Made by a program: the position numbers and the translations under genes
Assembly (NCBI GenBank): GCA_028688575.1
Contig: JAQTXW010000010.1
Span: 1 to 53,276, forward strand
Reading direction: 5' to 3'
Source of the DNA: Methylotenera sp.
Lineage (GTDB): Bacteria > Pseudomonadota > Gammaproteobacteria > Burkholderiales > Methylophilaceae
Length of the DNA: 53,276 nucleotides
In this document: one piece after another, positions 10,141 through 19,382 of the stretch
Numbering within the stretch: the stretch's first letter is position 1
How the letters are laid out: each line of letters opens with the position of its first letter
The notes under the pieces: model-generated
What the model was told of the DNA's origin: nothing
Database searches by the model: none
The model's input: only the letters and a program-made list of their open reading frames with translations

Positions 10141-11661
10141 CTAGGAGAATAATCTAAGCGCGCTATCTGAGCCTGGCATAATGCCACGCACCAGCAGTTT
10201 GGCGTGAATCACTTTGAGTTGATGCCTAATCATTTCGATTTGCATATCGCCGAGTGGCCTGTTGTTGTCGTCCACGAGCACTGCATTCAAGCCTATTGCC
10301 ATTTGTTTGGCAGTCTGTACCATTTGATTAAAAGCCTCTGTGCAATGTTTAACATGTGGAATATCCAGCTGAAAGGTAATGCCTTTGACTACACTTGTCC
10401 TGAGCATTTCGTTACTGAATGGGTGCTGATCACGGTTAAACATGGTAAAAGCCGCAGGCGGTTTTGATGTGGGATTTGACTGCAGTAACTTGGTGGCGTA
10501 CTCATCATAAAATTTAAACGTGCCATCTGCGTCCAATCTCATGCCTTGCGCCTCAGCCAGGCCTCTAAGTTTGGTTCCAGTAAACGCGCCGCTCTCACCA
10601 TGCACTAAATGGAACCCCATGGTTTTATCAACATCAATGCAAAATGCATCTAACTCTGTAGCTGTGGCGATTGCATCACCATGACTTTGCCATTCCACAT
10701 GGGCATTGACATCTAAACCTAAAGTTTCAACCGCAAGTTGGAAGCGATTTAATACGCTGCGAGAAACCGCCCCCCCCCTGTCTGCAAGTTGTAAACTGCA
10801 AGCGATACGTGAGACTTTTTGCTCAGCTAAACTAACATCAGAAACAACAGATGCCAGTAGGAGCCATTGTTCGTTTTCATTCAACAGGTGAATATGTAAA
10901 GGCTTGTTGTATTCTTCAAATAAGCCACTGACATGTTTGGCTACTTGTGCGATTGTTTTTTCTGAAGCTAAATATAACAATGCTGTTAAATCCATTTGCG
11001 TATGCAACATTGCAGGTAGGCTATGCATGCTGTCTTCAGTGGAGGTGCCTGTGTTTAGTTTAACATCTGACTCAACACCCCAGACAGCATCAGGATGTGC
11101 GTTGAGGTTGTCTGGCTGATTTAGCTCTTTTGGCTTTGCTGTACGTGTTTGACTGAAGGCTTCATTGAAAATTGATTTAATTTCCTCACTCTGCTGAGTG
11201 TTGATCGGGACAATGTTGCCCTGTTGGGTTTCTAAGGCAACTTCATCCAGCATTTCTGGTGTGGCATCAATGTTGTCAGGCAAAGCGTTATGTTCGTGTT
11301 TAAGCTCATGCTTGTGCTGGTAGTTGACCACATCGGTGAACACCTTGTCCAAATCCTCTTCTGCACGGTTAATTTCTACATCTTGATCCAGCCTTAGAAA
11401 CCTGTCATCGTTAAGACTGTTATCAGTTTCAGTCAACACTTGTGAAGCATTCATTGAGAAGTTATCCTCAATAAAGCCTATATCCTCTTTGGAGTCAGCA
11501 TCTGCAGATGCTGCATCATCTAGTAAAACGTCCCCCTGCACATCAGAAAAGCTACGTTCAACCTGCTGGTTAAATTTTCTTTCCTGCCACCAATTGAACA
11601 CCATCACAGCTAGAATAATGATGGCACCAATGATCATTAGGGCTATTTGCAACTCACTCAT
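10141..11661 (-). CDS. zipA: Cell division protein ZipA (ZipA C-terminal FtsZ-binding domain)
   Basis: N-terminal single TM (LQIALMIIGAIIILAVMVFNWW), long acidic linker, ZipA-like C-terminal domain, position between smc and ligA. Confidence 0.82.
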   Translation of the reverse strand: MSELQIALMIIGAIIILAVMVFNWWQERKFNQQVERSFSDVQGDVLLDDAASADADSKEDIGFIEDNFSMNASQVLTETDNSLNDDRFLRLDQDVEINRAEEDLDKVFTDVVNYQHKHELKHEHNALPDNIDATPEMLDEVALETQQGNIVPINTQQSEEIKSIFNEAFSQTRTAKPKELNQPDNLNAHPDAVWGVESDVKLNTGTSTEDSMHSLPAMLHTQMDLTALLYLASEKTIAQVAKHVSGLFEEYNKPLHIHLLNENEQWLLLASVVSDVSLAEQKVSRIACSLQLADRGGAVSRSVLNRFQLAVETLGLDVNAHVEWQSHGDAIATATELDAFCIDVDKTMGFHLVHGESGAFTGTKLRGLAEAQGMRLDADGTFKFYDEYATKLLQSNPTSKPPAAFTMFNRDQHPFSNEMLRTSVVKGITFQLDIPHVKHCTEAFNQMVQTAKQMAIGLNAVLVDDNNRPLGDMQIEMIRHQLKVIHAKLLVRGIMPGSDSALRLFS

Positions 11662-11690
11662 TTACATTTAACTTTCTTGTTCTGTATGCA

Positions 11691-14600
11691 TCAAGAGATT
11701 GATTCAACCATTCTTACTGCAGCTTCCATATCGACATCTACAATGCGCGACACACCTGACTCCTGCATGGTAACACCAATCAGCTGCTGCGCCATTTCCA
11801 TTGTAATTTTATTATGACTCACATATAAAAACTGAGTTCTTTCTGACATTTTTTTGACCATGGCACAAAAACGCTCTGTGTTACTGTCATCAAGAGGGGC
11901 ATCCACCTCATCCATCAGGCAAAAAGGCGCAGGATTTAACCTAAATAACGCAAATACCAGCGCTAATGCGGTGAGCGCTTTTTCCCCACCCGATAACAAA
12001 TGAATAGTGCTGTTCTTTTTTCCTGGCGGTTGAGCAAATACTTGAATGCCTGTGTCCAGTATTTCTTCACCCAACAACTCTAGCTTAGCCTGGCCACCGC
12101 CAAACAAAGTGGTAAAAAGTTCATTAAAGTGTTTATTTGCTTCGTCAAATGTAAGCTGCAAGCGGCTTCTTGTTTCACGGTCAATCTTGCGGATTGCATC
12201 TTCCAGTGTTTGGCTGGCCTCGGAAAGGTCTTGATGCTGGCTGTCCAAATATTGCTTGCGTGCCTGTTCGTTCGCTAACTCTTCGATTGCGGCAAGATTT
12301 ACGGCGCCTAATGTCTCGATGTTAAATTCCAGCAGCTCTTTTTTGCGTTCTAGCTGGCTGACTTTAATTTCACCACCTAACGCAACCAGACTATTCACTA
12401 ACGCTTGTTCCTGCAAGCTAGAAGATGCCAGCGCCGCCTGGCATTGCTCAAAATGCAGCCTAGCCTCTTGTTCCGCGAGCCTGCCAGCTTCTAATTGATC
12501 GCGCAGCGGGTGTAAAAGCTGCTCTTGCTGCATGCGCGTACGCTCATGTTGTAACAGGCCTTCTTGTGATTCGCTCAAGGTATTGCGTGCATTTGCCAAA
12601 GACTGCTCGCAGGTTTGTTTAACATTCAAGGCGGCTTCAAGGTTAGCCTTTAGCGTTTCCATTTTTGTTGCCGACAAAGTAGTTTTCACGTCATTGCAGC
12701 GCAACTTCAAATTGGTTTTTTCTTCATTTAAAAACTCAACTCTAGATTTTAATTCATTGATTTTATTGTCTATTAATTTTATATTAAAGTGAATCTCCTG
12801 ATGCGCTCGTTCGCTAGATTGTAATTTCGCTCTCAACTCGTTGAGCAGCGCTTCTGCTGCATTTTTGTGCGACTCATTCGCTGATTTTTGTTCTTGCATT
12901 TGCAGTAAATCTGCAGCAAGGTGACTGATCAATCCCTGTTTATGGTCTTTTTCCTCTTGCAGTAATTGTAACTTTTGTTCCGCATGCGCAATATCCGCCT
13001 CTAACTGCGATTTGCGCTGCAAGGCATTCGCTTGTTGCTGCTTGAGTTGCTGCAACGCTAAATCAAGCTGATGTGCTTGCTGCGTCAGGCGTTTCAAATG
13101 GTCCTGCTGCGCATGTTGCTGTTTGCGTAATTCACTAAGTTTTGCATCCAGTTGCAATACTTCCTGCTGCGAGGCTTTAAACGCATCTTTAGTAGTGGGC
13201 AACTGCGCTTCTAAAGCCGCCAGGCGGGCTTGGCGCTCCAATATACCATGCGTGAAAGACTGCGCACCGTAATACGTCACGCTGTAACGCGTATAAATAT
13301 CTCCTTGCTGATTGACTAAACATTCGCCCTCATGCAACTTCAAGCTGGTATTCGCCGGGTCTGTATCGGAATCCAGCAAATAAACCCCCGTAAGCCAGTC
13401 TTGAATAACTGCCGTTAGCCCTGCCTCCATGTGCTCAATTTTTGCGCACAAAGGCTGTAACGCGCTATTTGAGTTTGCGACCAAGCGACCTCTGTCCAGC
13501 CTCTCGGTCAGCGCCAGGGATGCCGCCGCGGGTGGTCGTATGTCAGGCTTGATGCCCTCGTGCGTAATTGCATTGAGTCTGGTGCCTAACACTGCCTCAA
13601 GTGCAGTTTCCCAGCCAGATTGAATCCGTAAAGATTGCCAGATTCGAGGGTTGTGGTGCAGCCCCTGCTGCTTGATCCACATTGAAAGGTTGTTTTGATT
13701 ATCCTCTCGCATGGATTGCTGAATTTTGCTGAGTGAGCTGATTTCCGCTTCCAGTACGTGTAATTCACGCTGCAATAAATGTGCATGTTCACGTGCTGTT
13801 TTTAATGCATGTGCACTGCTGCGCTCATCTTCCAATGTTTGCTTACTCTGCGCTTCTGCCTGCGCGATACTTAACTCGACATCTGATAACTGCAACACTT
13901 TTTCCTGCACAGCATCATCTTTAGGTGTTTGCAACGTGCTTAAATTCTGTTGTAAGCGTTTGATTTGCTCAGTCGTTTCAACTATGGTGCGCGTAATGTG
14001 CGTAATATTGGCGGTTTCCAAGCGCGAGCGTTGCTCAACGTTTAACCAGGCCGCTTGGCTTGCGTTAAAACTAGTGAGAGTGGCCTGATATGCCTGCAAC
14101 TGTGATGCCACCGCCTGCCGCGCACGCTCGATATCAGTCTCTGAATCAGTGAGCTCAGCGTGCGTTTTTGTTAAATTCCTCTGCGTGGCTTTCAGCGTTT
14201 CGTCCACGTCTATCTGCTGCGCATGGTTTTTTTCCAATTGAGTATTAAGCTGCTGTAGCTGTAGCTGCAAACGCTCTCTGGCATCAGCTGTATTTTTAAC
14301 CTGATTTTCCAGATTAGATACCACGGCGTTGGCTTCATAATAGCTAGCCTGAGCTGTGTTGAGCGCTTCAGTTGTCAGGGTGTGCTGTTGCCGAACTGTT
14401 TCAAGTAGGTTTTCACTATGACGCAGGTCAGCCATTTGTGACTCAAGCGCATTAACAAGCTTTTCAACTTGTCGCTGTGCTTTCTCCCAAAGTGCACCAG
14501 CCTCCCGTTTTTTTAACACCCAAACCTGACCTATGGTCAGGTTTAAACTCTCCTGCATACGATGAAACTCTTCTGCAACTGCCGCTTGTGATTGCAAACG

Positions 14601-15218
14601 TAATATCTGCTTATCCAGTTCACGCAGGATATCCTCTACCCGCGTTAAGTTGTCGCGTGTATCTCGCAAGCGCAGCTCGGTTTCGCGCCGCCGTTCTTTA
14701 TATTTGCTAACGCCAGCGGCCTCTTCAAGAAAAACGCGCATTTCTTCAGGTTTGGCTTCTACAATACGGCTGATGGTATTTTGTCCGATGATGGCATAGG
14801 CACGACCGCCCAAGCCTGTGCCTAAAAAAAGATCTGCCACATCACGCCGCCGTACGACTGAATTGTTAATGTAGTAGGTTGAACCTTTATCACGCTCAAT
14901 CACGCGCTTTACCGAGATTTCTGCATATTGAGACCATGCACCTGATGCACCCCCCAAGCTATTGTCAAACACCAGTTCCACACTTGCGCGTGAGATAGGT
15001 TTGCGGTTGCCAGAACCGTTAAAAATCACGGCATCCATGGCATCTGCACGCATTTCTTTGGCAGAAGACTCACCCAGTACCCAGCGTACAGATTCCATGA
15101 CATTCGATTTTCCACAACCGTTAGGACCAACAACCCCTACGCGCTGCCCATGAATGTGCAGTGTTGTTGGATCAACAAATGATTTAAATCCGGCAAGCTT
15201 TAAATGAGTTAGACGCAA
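11691..15218 (-). CDS. smc: Chromosome segregation protein SMC
   Basis: GVVGPNGCGKSNVMESVRWVLGE Walker A, long coiled coils with hinge, HLLSGGEKALTALALVFALFRLNPAPFCLMDEVDAPLDDSN signature/Walker B. Confidence 0.98.
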   Translation of the reverse strand: MRLTHLKLAGFKSFVDPTTLHIHGQRVGVVGPNGCGKSNVMESVRWVLGESSAKEMRADAMDAVIFNGSGNRKPISRASVELVFDNSLGGASGAWSQYAEISVKRVIERDKGSTYYINNSVVRRRDVADLFLGTGLGGRAYAIIGQNTISRIVEAKPEEMRVFLEEAAGVSKYKERRRETELRLRDTRDNLTRVEDILRELDKQILRLQSQAAVAEEFHRMQESLNLTIGQVWVLKKREAGALWEKAQRQVEKLVNALESQMADLRHSENLLETVRQQHTLTTEALNTAQASYYEANAVVSNLENQVKNTADARERLQLQLQQLNTQLEKNHAQQIDVDETLKATQRNLTKTHAELTDSETDIERARQAVASQLQAYQATLTSFNASQAAWLNVEQRSRLETANITHITRTIVETTEQIKRLQQNLSTLQTPKDDAVQEKVLQLSDVELSIAQAEAQSKQTLEDERSSAHALKTAREHAHLLQRELHVLEAEISSLSKIQQSMREDNQNNLSMWIKQQGLHHNPRIWQSLRIQSGWETALEAVLGTRLNAITHEGIKPDIRPPAAASLALTERLDRGRLVANSNSALQPLCAKIEHMEAGLTAVIQDWLTGVYLLDSDTDPANTSLKLHEGECLVNQQGDIYTRYSVTYYGAQSFTHGILERQARLAALEAQLPTTKDAFKASQQEVLQLDAKLSELRKQQHAQQDHLKRLTQQAHQLDLALQQLKQQQANALQRKSQLEADIAHAEQKLQLLQEEKDHKQGLISHLAADLLQMQEQKSANESHKNAAEALLNELRAKLQSSERAHQEIHFNIKLIDNKINELKSRVEFLNEEKTNLKLRCNDVKTTLSATKMETLKANLEAALNVKQTCEQSLANARNTLSESQEGLLQHERTRMQQEQLLHPLRDQLEAGRLAEQEARLHFEQCQAALASSSLQEQALVNSLVALGGEIKVSQLERKKELLEFNIETLGAVNLAAIEELANEQARKQYLDSQHQDLSEASQTLEDAIRKIDRETRSRLQLTFDEANKHFNELFTTLFGGGQAKLELLGEEILDTGIQVFAQPPGKKNSTIHLLSGGEKALTALALVFALFRLNPAPFCLMDEVDAPLDDSNTERFCAMVKKMSERTQFLYVSHNKITMEMAQQLIGVTMQESGVSRIVDVDMEAAVRMVESIS

Positions 15219-15310
15219 AGTGAATTGTTATAAAGTGAATTTTTTATTAATGAGGCATGACTTAGAACGCTATAATAACGTTTTTTAAGCGATAAATTCC
15301 AGCATCCATC

Positions 15311-15757
15311 ATGACAGAACAATCTTTAGGTGCAAAACCTACTGCACAACCCTCTAAAACCTTAGAAACTTTTGACAACCCGAACACGTCGCGTGACTTT
15401 CATATTCATATGGAAATCCCAGAATTCACCTGTCTCTGCCCCAAAACAGGTCAGCCAGACTTTGCGGTGATATATCTGGATTATATTCCTGACCAATTAT
15501 GTGTAGAGCTTAAAAGCTTAAAACTCTACATGTGGTCATTTCGTGACGAGGGCTGCTTCCATGAAGCCGTCACCAACCGAATTTTAGACGATTTGGTGGC
15601 GGTAACGGAGCCAAAGTTCATGCGGGTTACTGCCAAATTTTATGTGCGCGGTGGTGTTTTCACCAATGTAGTGGCCGAACACCGAAAAAATGGCTGGCAG
15701 CCACAACCCAGAGTTGAGCTAACGCAATTTGAGTTTCAATCTAACATTCGCGGTTAG
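15311..15757 (+). CDS. queF: NADPH-dependent 7-cyano-7-deazaguanine reductase QueF
   Basis: [58 protein letters not shown]. Confidence 0.97.
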   Translation: MTEQSLGAKPTAQPSKTLETFDNPNTSRDFHIHMEIPEFTCLCPKTGQPDFAVIYLDYIPDQLCVELKSLKLYMWSFRDEGCFHEAVTNRILDDLVAVTEPKFMRVTAKFYVRGGVFTNVVAEHRKNGWQPQPRVELTQFEFQSNIRG

Positions 15758-15830
15758 GCGGCTGGGTTTAATGTCAAGGGGTAAGAATTAATCATGTTGC
15801 ACTTTTTTAATAAAATTATCCTAAAAATGA

Positions 15831-15859
15831 TTGACAACCAGCACCGCCATCTTTAATAT
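15831..15859 (+). promoter_or_regulatory. Sigma70-like promoter for tRNA-Ala
   Basis: TTGACA (15831-15836), 17-nt spacer, TAATAT (15854-15859), GC-rich discriminator. Confidence 0.7.
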
Positions 15860-15908
15860 AGCGCCTCGCTAACAACGCAACAATCTGAAAGCGAATGTTG
15901 TGGGTTTT

Positions 15909-15984
<76 letters not shown>

Positions 15985-16063
15985 AAAAAGCTAATATTTT
16001 TAACAAAAATATTAGCGAACTGTAGTAAAATGTTGCACTTGTTATACGGTAGTAATTTCTTAG

Positions 16064-16139
16064 GTCCCCATCGTCTAGAGGCCTAGGACACCTCCCTTTC
16101 ACGGAGGCGACCGGGGTTCGAATCCCCGTGGGGACGCCA
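16064..16139 (+). tRNA. tRNA-Glu(TTC)
   Basis: Acceptor GTCCCCA/TGGGGAC, anticodon stem CCTCC-CTTTCAC-GGAGG (anticodon TTC), GGTTCGAATCC T-loop, encoded CCA. Confidence 0.96.
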
Positions 16140-16203
16140 TCAAGGCACTAAGTTGTTGATTTATTTCAACTTAGACGTAATTCAAAGTGAATCAAGCATC
16201 AAA

Positions 16204-16227
16204 GTGGTACTGCTAAGTGGTACTGAT
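16204..16227 (+). repeat. GTGGTACTGCTAAGTGGTACTGAT, left copy
   Basis: Identical 24-bp sequence at 19014-19037; each holds two GTGGTACTG units. Confidence 0.85.
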
Positions 16228-16349
16228 ACACAATGCGACTCGATTCTCGGCTTCAAAAATCACGTCATGGCATATATTATTTACGTGTTCAACGTCACTC
16301 TTGCATTGCGTTGATACTCTATCCGTATCATCTATAATTTTTATCAATT

Positions 16350-16667
16350 TTATCTGTGGTCAAATGCTCGCTTAAATTTCTTTAAATCTTTCACTGCAAA
16401 CATCTGATTTCGTCCAACATTAGAACTTGGGGTTAAGTTACCTGAATTCACATAACGCCTAAAGGTTGACATTGAAATTTCTAAATACTCAACAGCTTCT
16501 TGTGCAGTGAATTCATCACCGGCCAGGTGACCGAATAACTGCTCATGACTCATGTCCTCATCACGAAAAGCATTCGTTGATAAAATAACGAAGAACTTCT
16601 GCCGCTCTGTGGCTGGCATATGTTTTAGATCTTGAAATAGATCTTCCGCTGTCATTGTGTGTGCCAT
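16350..16667 (-). CDS. HTH (excisionase/MerR-like) DNA-binding protein, putative antitoxin
   Basis: EFTAQEAVEYLEISMSTFRRYVNSGNLTPSSNVGRNQMFAVKDLKKFKRA; directly follows a RelE/ParE-like toxin gene. Confidence 0.75.
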   Translation of the reverse strand: MAHTMTAEDLFQDLKHMPATERQKFFVILSTNAFRDEDMSHEQLFGHLAGDEFTAQEAVEYLEISMSTFRRYVNSGNLTPSSNVGRNQMFAVKDLKKFKRAFDHR

Positions 16668-16671
16668 TTTT

Positions 16672-17016
16672 CTACTCCTCTGTTTTCAAATATCGCTTGA
16701 GTTCTTCATAAAAGTTCTCATGCGAACCTATTTGATAGAAGTCAATCAACAAAAATTCCAGATCAAAGCCCTTATCAACCGCCTCCGGCAATGGAGGTCG
16801 ATACGCAACAAGGTACTCTTGACGGTTGAAGCGAAACTTATATACGCTTATTCCATTGAGATCACCTACCTTAGCCTCACCAATTTCTGGATTCGCACAA
16901 ACCTCTTCCGTTGCATCTTCGATAGCAAGTTGCAACGGCTTATGCGCCTTCTTAACAAACTTGCTAAATGGAGGCTTGTAGTTTGGCTTCATCTTCATGA
17001 CGTTATATTGAATCAT
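16672..17016 (-). CDS. RelE/ParE-superfamily toxin-like protein
   Basis: PFSKFVKKAHKPLQLAIEDATEEVCANPEIGEAKVGDLNGISVYKFRFNRQEYLVAYR...LEFLLIDFYQIGSHENFYEELKRYL; paired gene starts 4 nt downstream. Confidence 0.8.
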   Translation of the reverse strand: MIQYNVMKMKPNYKPPFSKFVKKAHKPLQLAIEDATEEVCANPEIGEAKVGDLNGISVYKFRFNRQEYLVAYRPPLPEAVDKGFDLEFLLIDFYQIGSHENFYEELKRYLKTEE

Positions 17017-17120
17017 TTTTGATTAAATAACAAGTCATTTAAGTAGCGTTATTGAGGTTTTTTACCTACAATTAAAGTAAGCACCCGCCCAGCACCATCT
17101 AGCCTTCTTCCTTAAATCTC

Positions 17121-17518
17121 GTAAGATAGGTGTCCACCTAAATTAAGTGTACACCTATTTTATGACTGACTTTCTTCCTGTCACTTTAACCCCGGCTTCT
17201 TTAGCTAGGCAGCGATATTCGCACGAATTCAAACGCCAGATTGTTGAGGCATCTCTGGCAGTTGGTGCTTCGATAGCGGCAGTCGCACAGACTCACGGCA
17301 TCAATGCCAACTTATTACATAAATGGCGCTGGAATTATCGCCGTGGAGAATTTGGTGCAGCTTCCGCACCACCTACGCTAACGGCGCTACAAATGGTCAA
17401 GCCTACAAGATTAGCCGCAACCAACCCCAGTCAGACGACAAATATCAGTGCGGATACCATGCCGTCTGGCTATATTGAACTATATTTTAACGATACACGC
17501 ATAATAGCCATAACGTAA
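17121..17518 (+). pseudogene. IS66-family remnant (left end plus TnpA-like accessory ORF, truncated)
   Basis: ORF 17147-17518 contains RYSHEFKRQIVEASLAVGASIAAVAQTHGINANLLHKWRWNYRRGE (IS66 Orf1/TnpA HTH). No TnpB or TnpC follows. Confidence 0.75.
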
Positions 17519-17700
17519 ATTCTGCTTTGTTTAAATGACTTCCGACACTACTTGAGAAATGATATGAAAATAATTTAACGTAATAAGTCAGCAAAATTTC
17601 ACCACAAATGGGGTTGTTTTATGCGTGAAAATTTATCTGGGACAGCAGTGAGACTCATTCAATTAATTTAGCTGTTTATCTGACTGCTATCAATCACAAT

Positions 17701-17722
17701 AAAGTAAAGTTTGCTTTACTTT
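17701..17722. promoter_or_regulatory. Inverted repeat, putative operator of the XRE/AbiEii operon
   Basis: AAAGTAAAG-TTTG-CTTTACTTT, perfect 9-bp arms, 30 nt upstream of the XRE ATG; TATAGT -10-like at 17739-17744. Confidence 0.55.
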
Positions 17723-17751
17723 TATTTATTGCATGCGTTATAGTATTAGCC

Positions 17752-18237
17752 ATGAATATTTTAACCATTGGTGCAATCATCAAGAAAGAACGGACGGCAT
17801 GTGGCCTAACTCAAAAGGCACTAGCCGAGGCTTCGCACGTATCTAGGGTCACAATTGTGAATCTGGAAAGAGGTCAGGTTGGCGATATAGGCGCTATTAA
17901 GCTCGCTGAGATTGCAGAGAATGTCGGCACCCCAATGTTCTCGACTGGAAAAAAAATGGATTTTATTAAAATAACACTCAGTAACATCAATACCAGTTAC
18001 AAAAAATCCATGTCAGTGTTGGATCTGGAAAAGTTTATGCTGAGCGGAAAAATCCAGCCAGGACTTGAAGGGCAGGTGATGCATTTAATCGATGAAACGC
18101 CCACCTCTTTGGTTGCTGGAGCAATCAAGCAGCTTTCTGCAAAGAAGAGTATCAATGCTAAGCTAGTCTGGAAGAACCTAGCGCACGTTGCTACTGAGAT
18201 CAAGTCTCCGAACAAGTTCTGGAATGCTGTCGGCTAA
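17752..18237 (+). CDS. XRE-family HTH regulator, putative antitoxin of an AbiEii-type toxin
   Basis: IIKKERTACGLTQKALAEASHVSRVTIVNLERGQVGDIGAIKLAEIAENVG; overlaps the downstream nucleotidyltransferase. Confidence 0.85.
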   Translation: MNILTIGAIIKKERTACGLTQKALAEASHVSRVTIVNLERGQVGDIGAIKLAEIAENVGTPMFSTGKKMDFIKITLSNINTSYKKSMSVLDLEKFMLSGKIQPGLEGQVMHLIDETPTSLVAGAIKQLSAKKSINAKLVWKNLAHVATEIKSPNKFWNAVG

Positions 18238-18904
18238 GCCTGAACTGAACTTTCCAGAAGGTCCATGGAAAACTCTGCTTGAGAAGGCATATGGCCTTTT
18301 CGATTCTGTGACTTCCGATGGTTTTACACCTCCCATCTGGAGCTTAGGCGGAGGCACAGTGCTAATGTTCCACTTTGCCCACCGTAAGAGCAAAGATATC
18401 GATATTTTTATTCCTGATCCGCAGTTCCTAGCTTACATCAACCCAAGGACAGGTGGTCGCGGTGAGGATATTACATCTGAGTACAAGGATGCTGCGGAAT
18501 ACGTAAAGCTGTTTCTCCCTGAGGGGGAAATTGACTTCGTTGCTTCATCAACGCTGACCAAGAGTCCTTTTGAAGAGTATGAAGTGCTTGGCAGAAACAT
18601 CTTGCTGGAAACACCGATTGAGATTGTGGCAAAGAAGATTTGGCATCGTGGCGACAGAGCAACCCCTCGTGATTTGCTTGATCTAGCAATGGTGATAGAT
18701 CATCATTACACTGAGATATTGGATTATCGTGAGATATTCATAAAGAACATCGAAGTTTTCACAAAACAATGTGAGTTACGAAAATCAATCATGGTGCCAG
18801 CGTTTGACGCAATTGAAAAAATCAAATTCAATCTGAGTTTCGATGAATGCTTGGAACGAGCAAATGGACTTAAGGCGGATCTGCTTAAGGGTTCATCGGC
18901 GTGA
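18224..18904 (+). CDS. AbiEii/AbiGii-like nucleotidyltransferase toxin
   Basis: WSLGGGTVLMFHFAHRKSKDIDIFI (GG..xDxD nucleotidyltransferase), LETPIEIVAKKIWHRGDRATPRDLLDLAMV. ATG at 18224 overlaps the upstream stop. Confidence 0.87.
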   Translation: MLSAKPELNFPEGPWKTLLEKAYGLFDSVTSDGFTPPIWSLGGGTVLMFHFAHRKSKDIDIFIPDPQFLAYINPRTGGRGEDITSEYKDAAEYVKLFLPEGEIDFVASSTLTKSPFEEYEVLGRNILLETPIEIVAKKIWHRGDRATPRDLLDLAMVIDHHYTEILDYREIFIKNIEVFTKQCELRKSIMVPAFDAIEKIKFNLSFDECLERANGLKADLLKGSSA

Positions 18905-18920
18905 CCTTACTGCCTGGAAC

Positions 18921-18979
18921 ATGCTCTTTTGAATTTCTTTAAATCTTTCACTGCATACATCTGTTTTCTCCCAACATTA
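18921..18979 (-). pseudogene. Remnant matching the 3' end of the HTH gene at 16350-16667
   Basis: Ungapped hand alignment to 16364-16422, about 52/59 identical; no intact ORF. Confidence 0.75.
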
Positions 18980-19013
18980 TACGTATAATTCAATCTTCAT
19001 TAATCACGAAGAG

Positions 19014-19037
19014 GTGGTACTGCTAAGTGGTACTGAT
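19014..19037 (+). repeat. GTGGTACTGCTAAGTGGTACTGAT, right copy
   Basis: Identical to 16204-16227. Confidence 0.85.
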
Positions 19038-19111
19038 TTTGTGAGATTCGCTGAACTAGCATTGCTGGAAGCCTCATGGATGCTGGGGGTGATAATTTTT
19101 TGGCGTCGAAC

Positions 19112-19134
19112 TTCGAATCCCCGTGGGGACGCCA
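19112..19134 (+). repeat. Right attachment repeat (copy of tRNA-Glu 3' end)
   Basis: TTCGAATCCCCGTGGGGACGCCA, exact copy of 16117-16139. Confidence 0.92.
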
Positions 19135-19382
19135 ATACTACCTTAACTGGTTGATTCGCTATAAAAATCACACGATTGAATGACTTGCAGAAACCTTTTT
19201 GGATACAAAGCTGGATACACTCGGCTCAATTGACTGTACCTGCAAGCTTTGAGTGTTTTTGAGCTTGAGTTTTATCAAGCCAATGCTTATGGCGGGTATT
19301 CTAGACCTTTTTAATTTTCTCGTTATGCTCAGGTGATTGGTGTAAAATTTATACATTCTAATCCAATCATTAATGCAGGTTA

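Larger units (their letters stand above)
16117..19134. mobile_element. tRNA-Glu-associated genomic islet without an integrase
   Basis: Perfect 23-bp direct repeat TTCGAATCCCCGTGGGGACGCCA at 16117-16139 (tRNA 3' end) and 19112-19134. Content: TA-like genes and an IS66 remnant. Confidence 0.85.

Noticed and set aside
12046-15153. Several plus-strand ORFs antisense to smc
   Set aside because: Ser/Cys-rich shadow translations of a strong SMC coding frame.
16657-17022. 121-aa plus-strand ORF antisense to the RelE-like gene
   Set aside because: Shadow ORF; the minus-strand frame has clear RelE/ParE features and a coupled partner.
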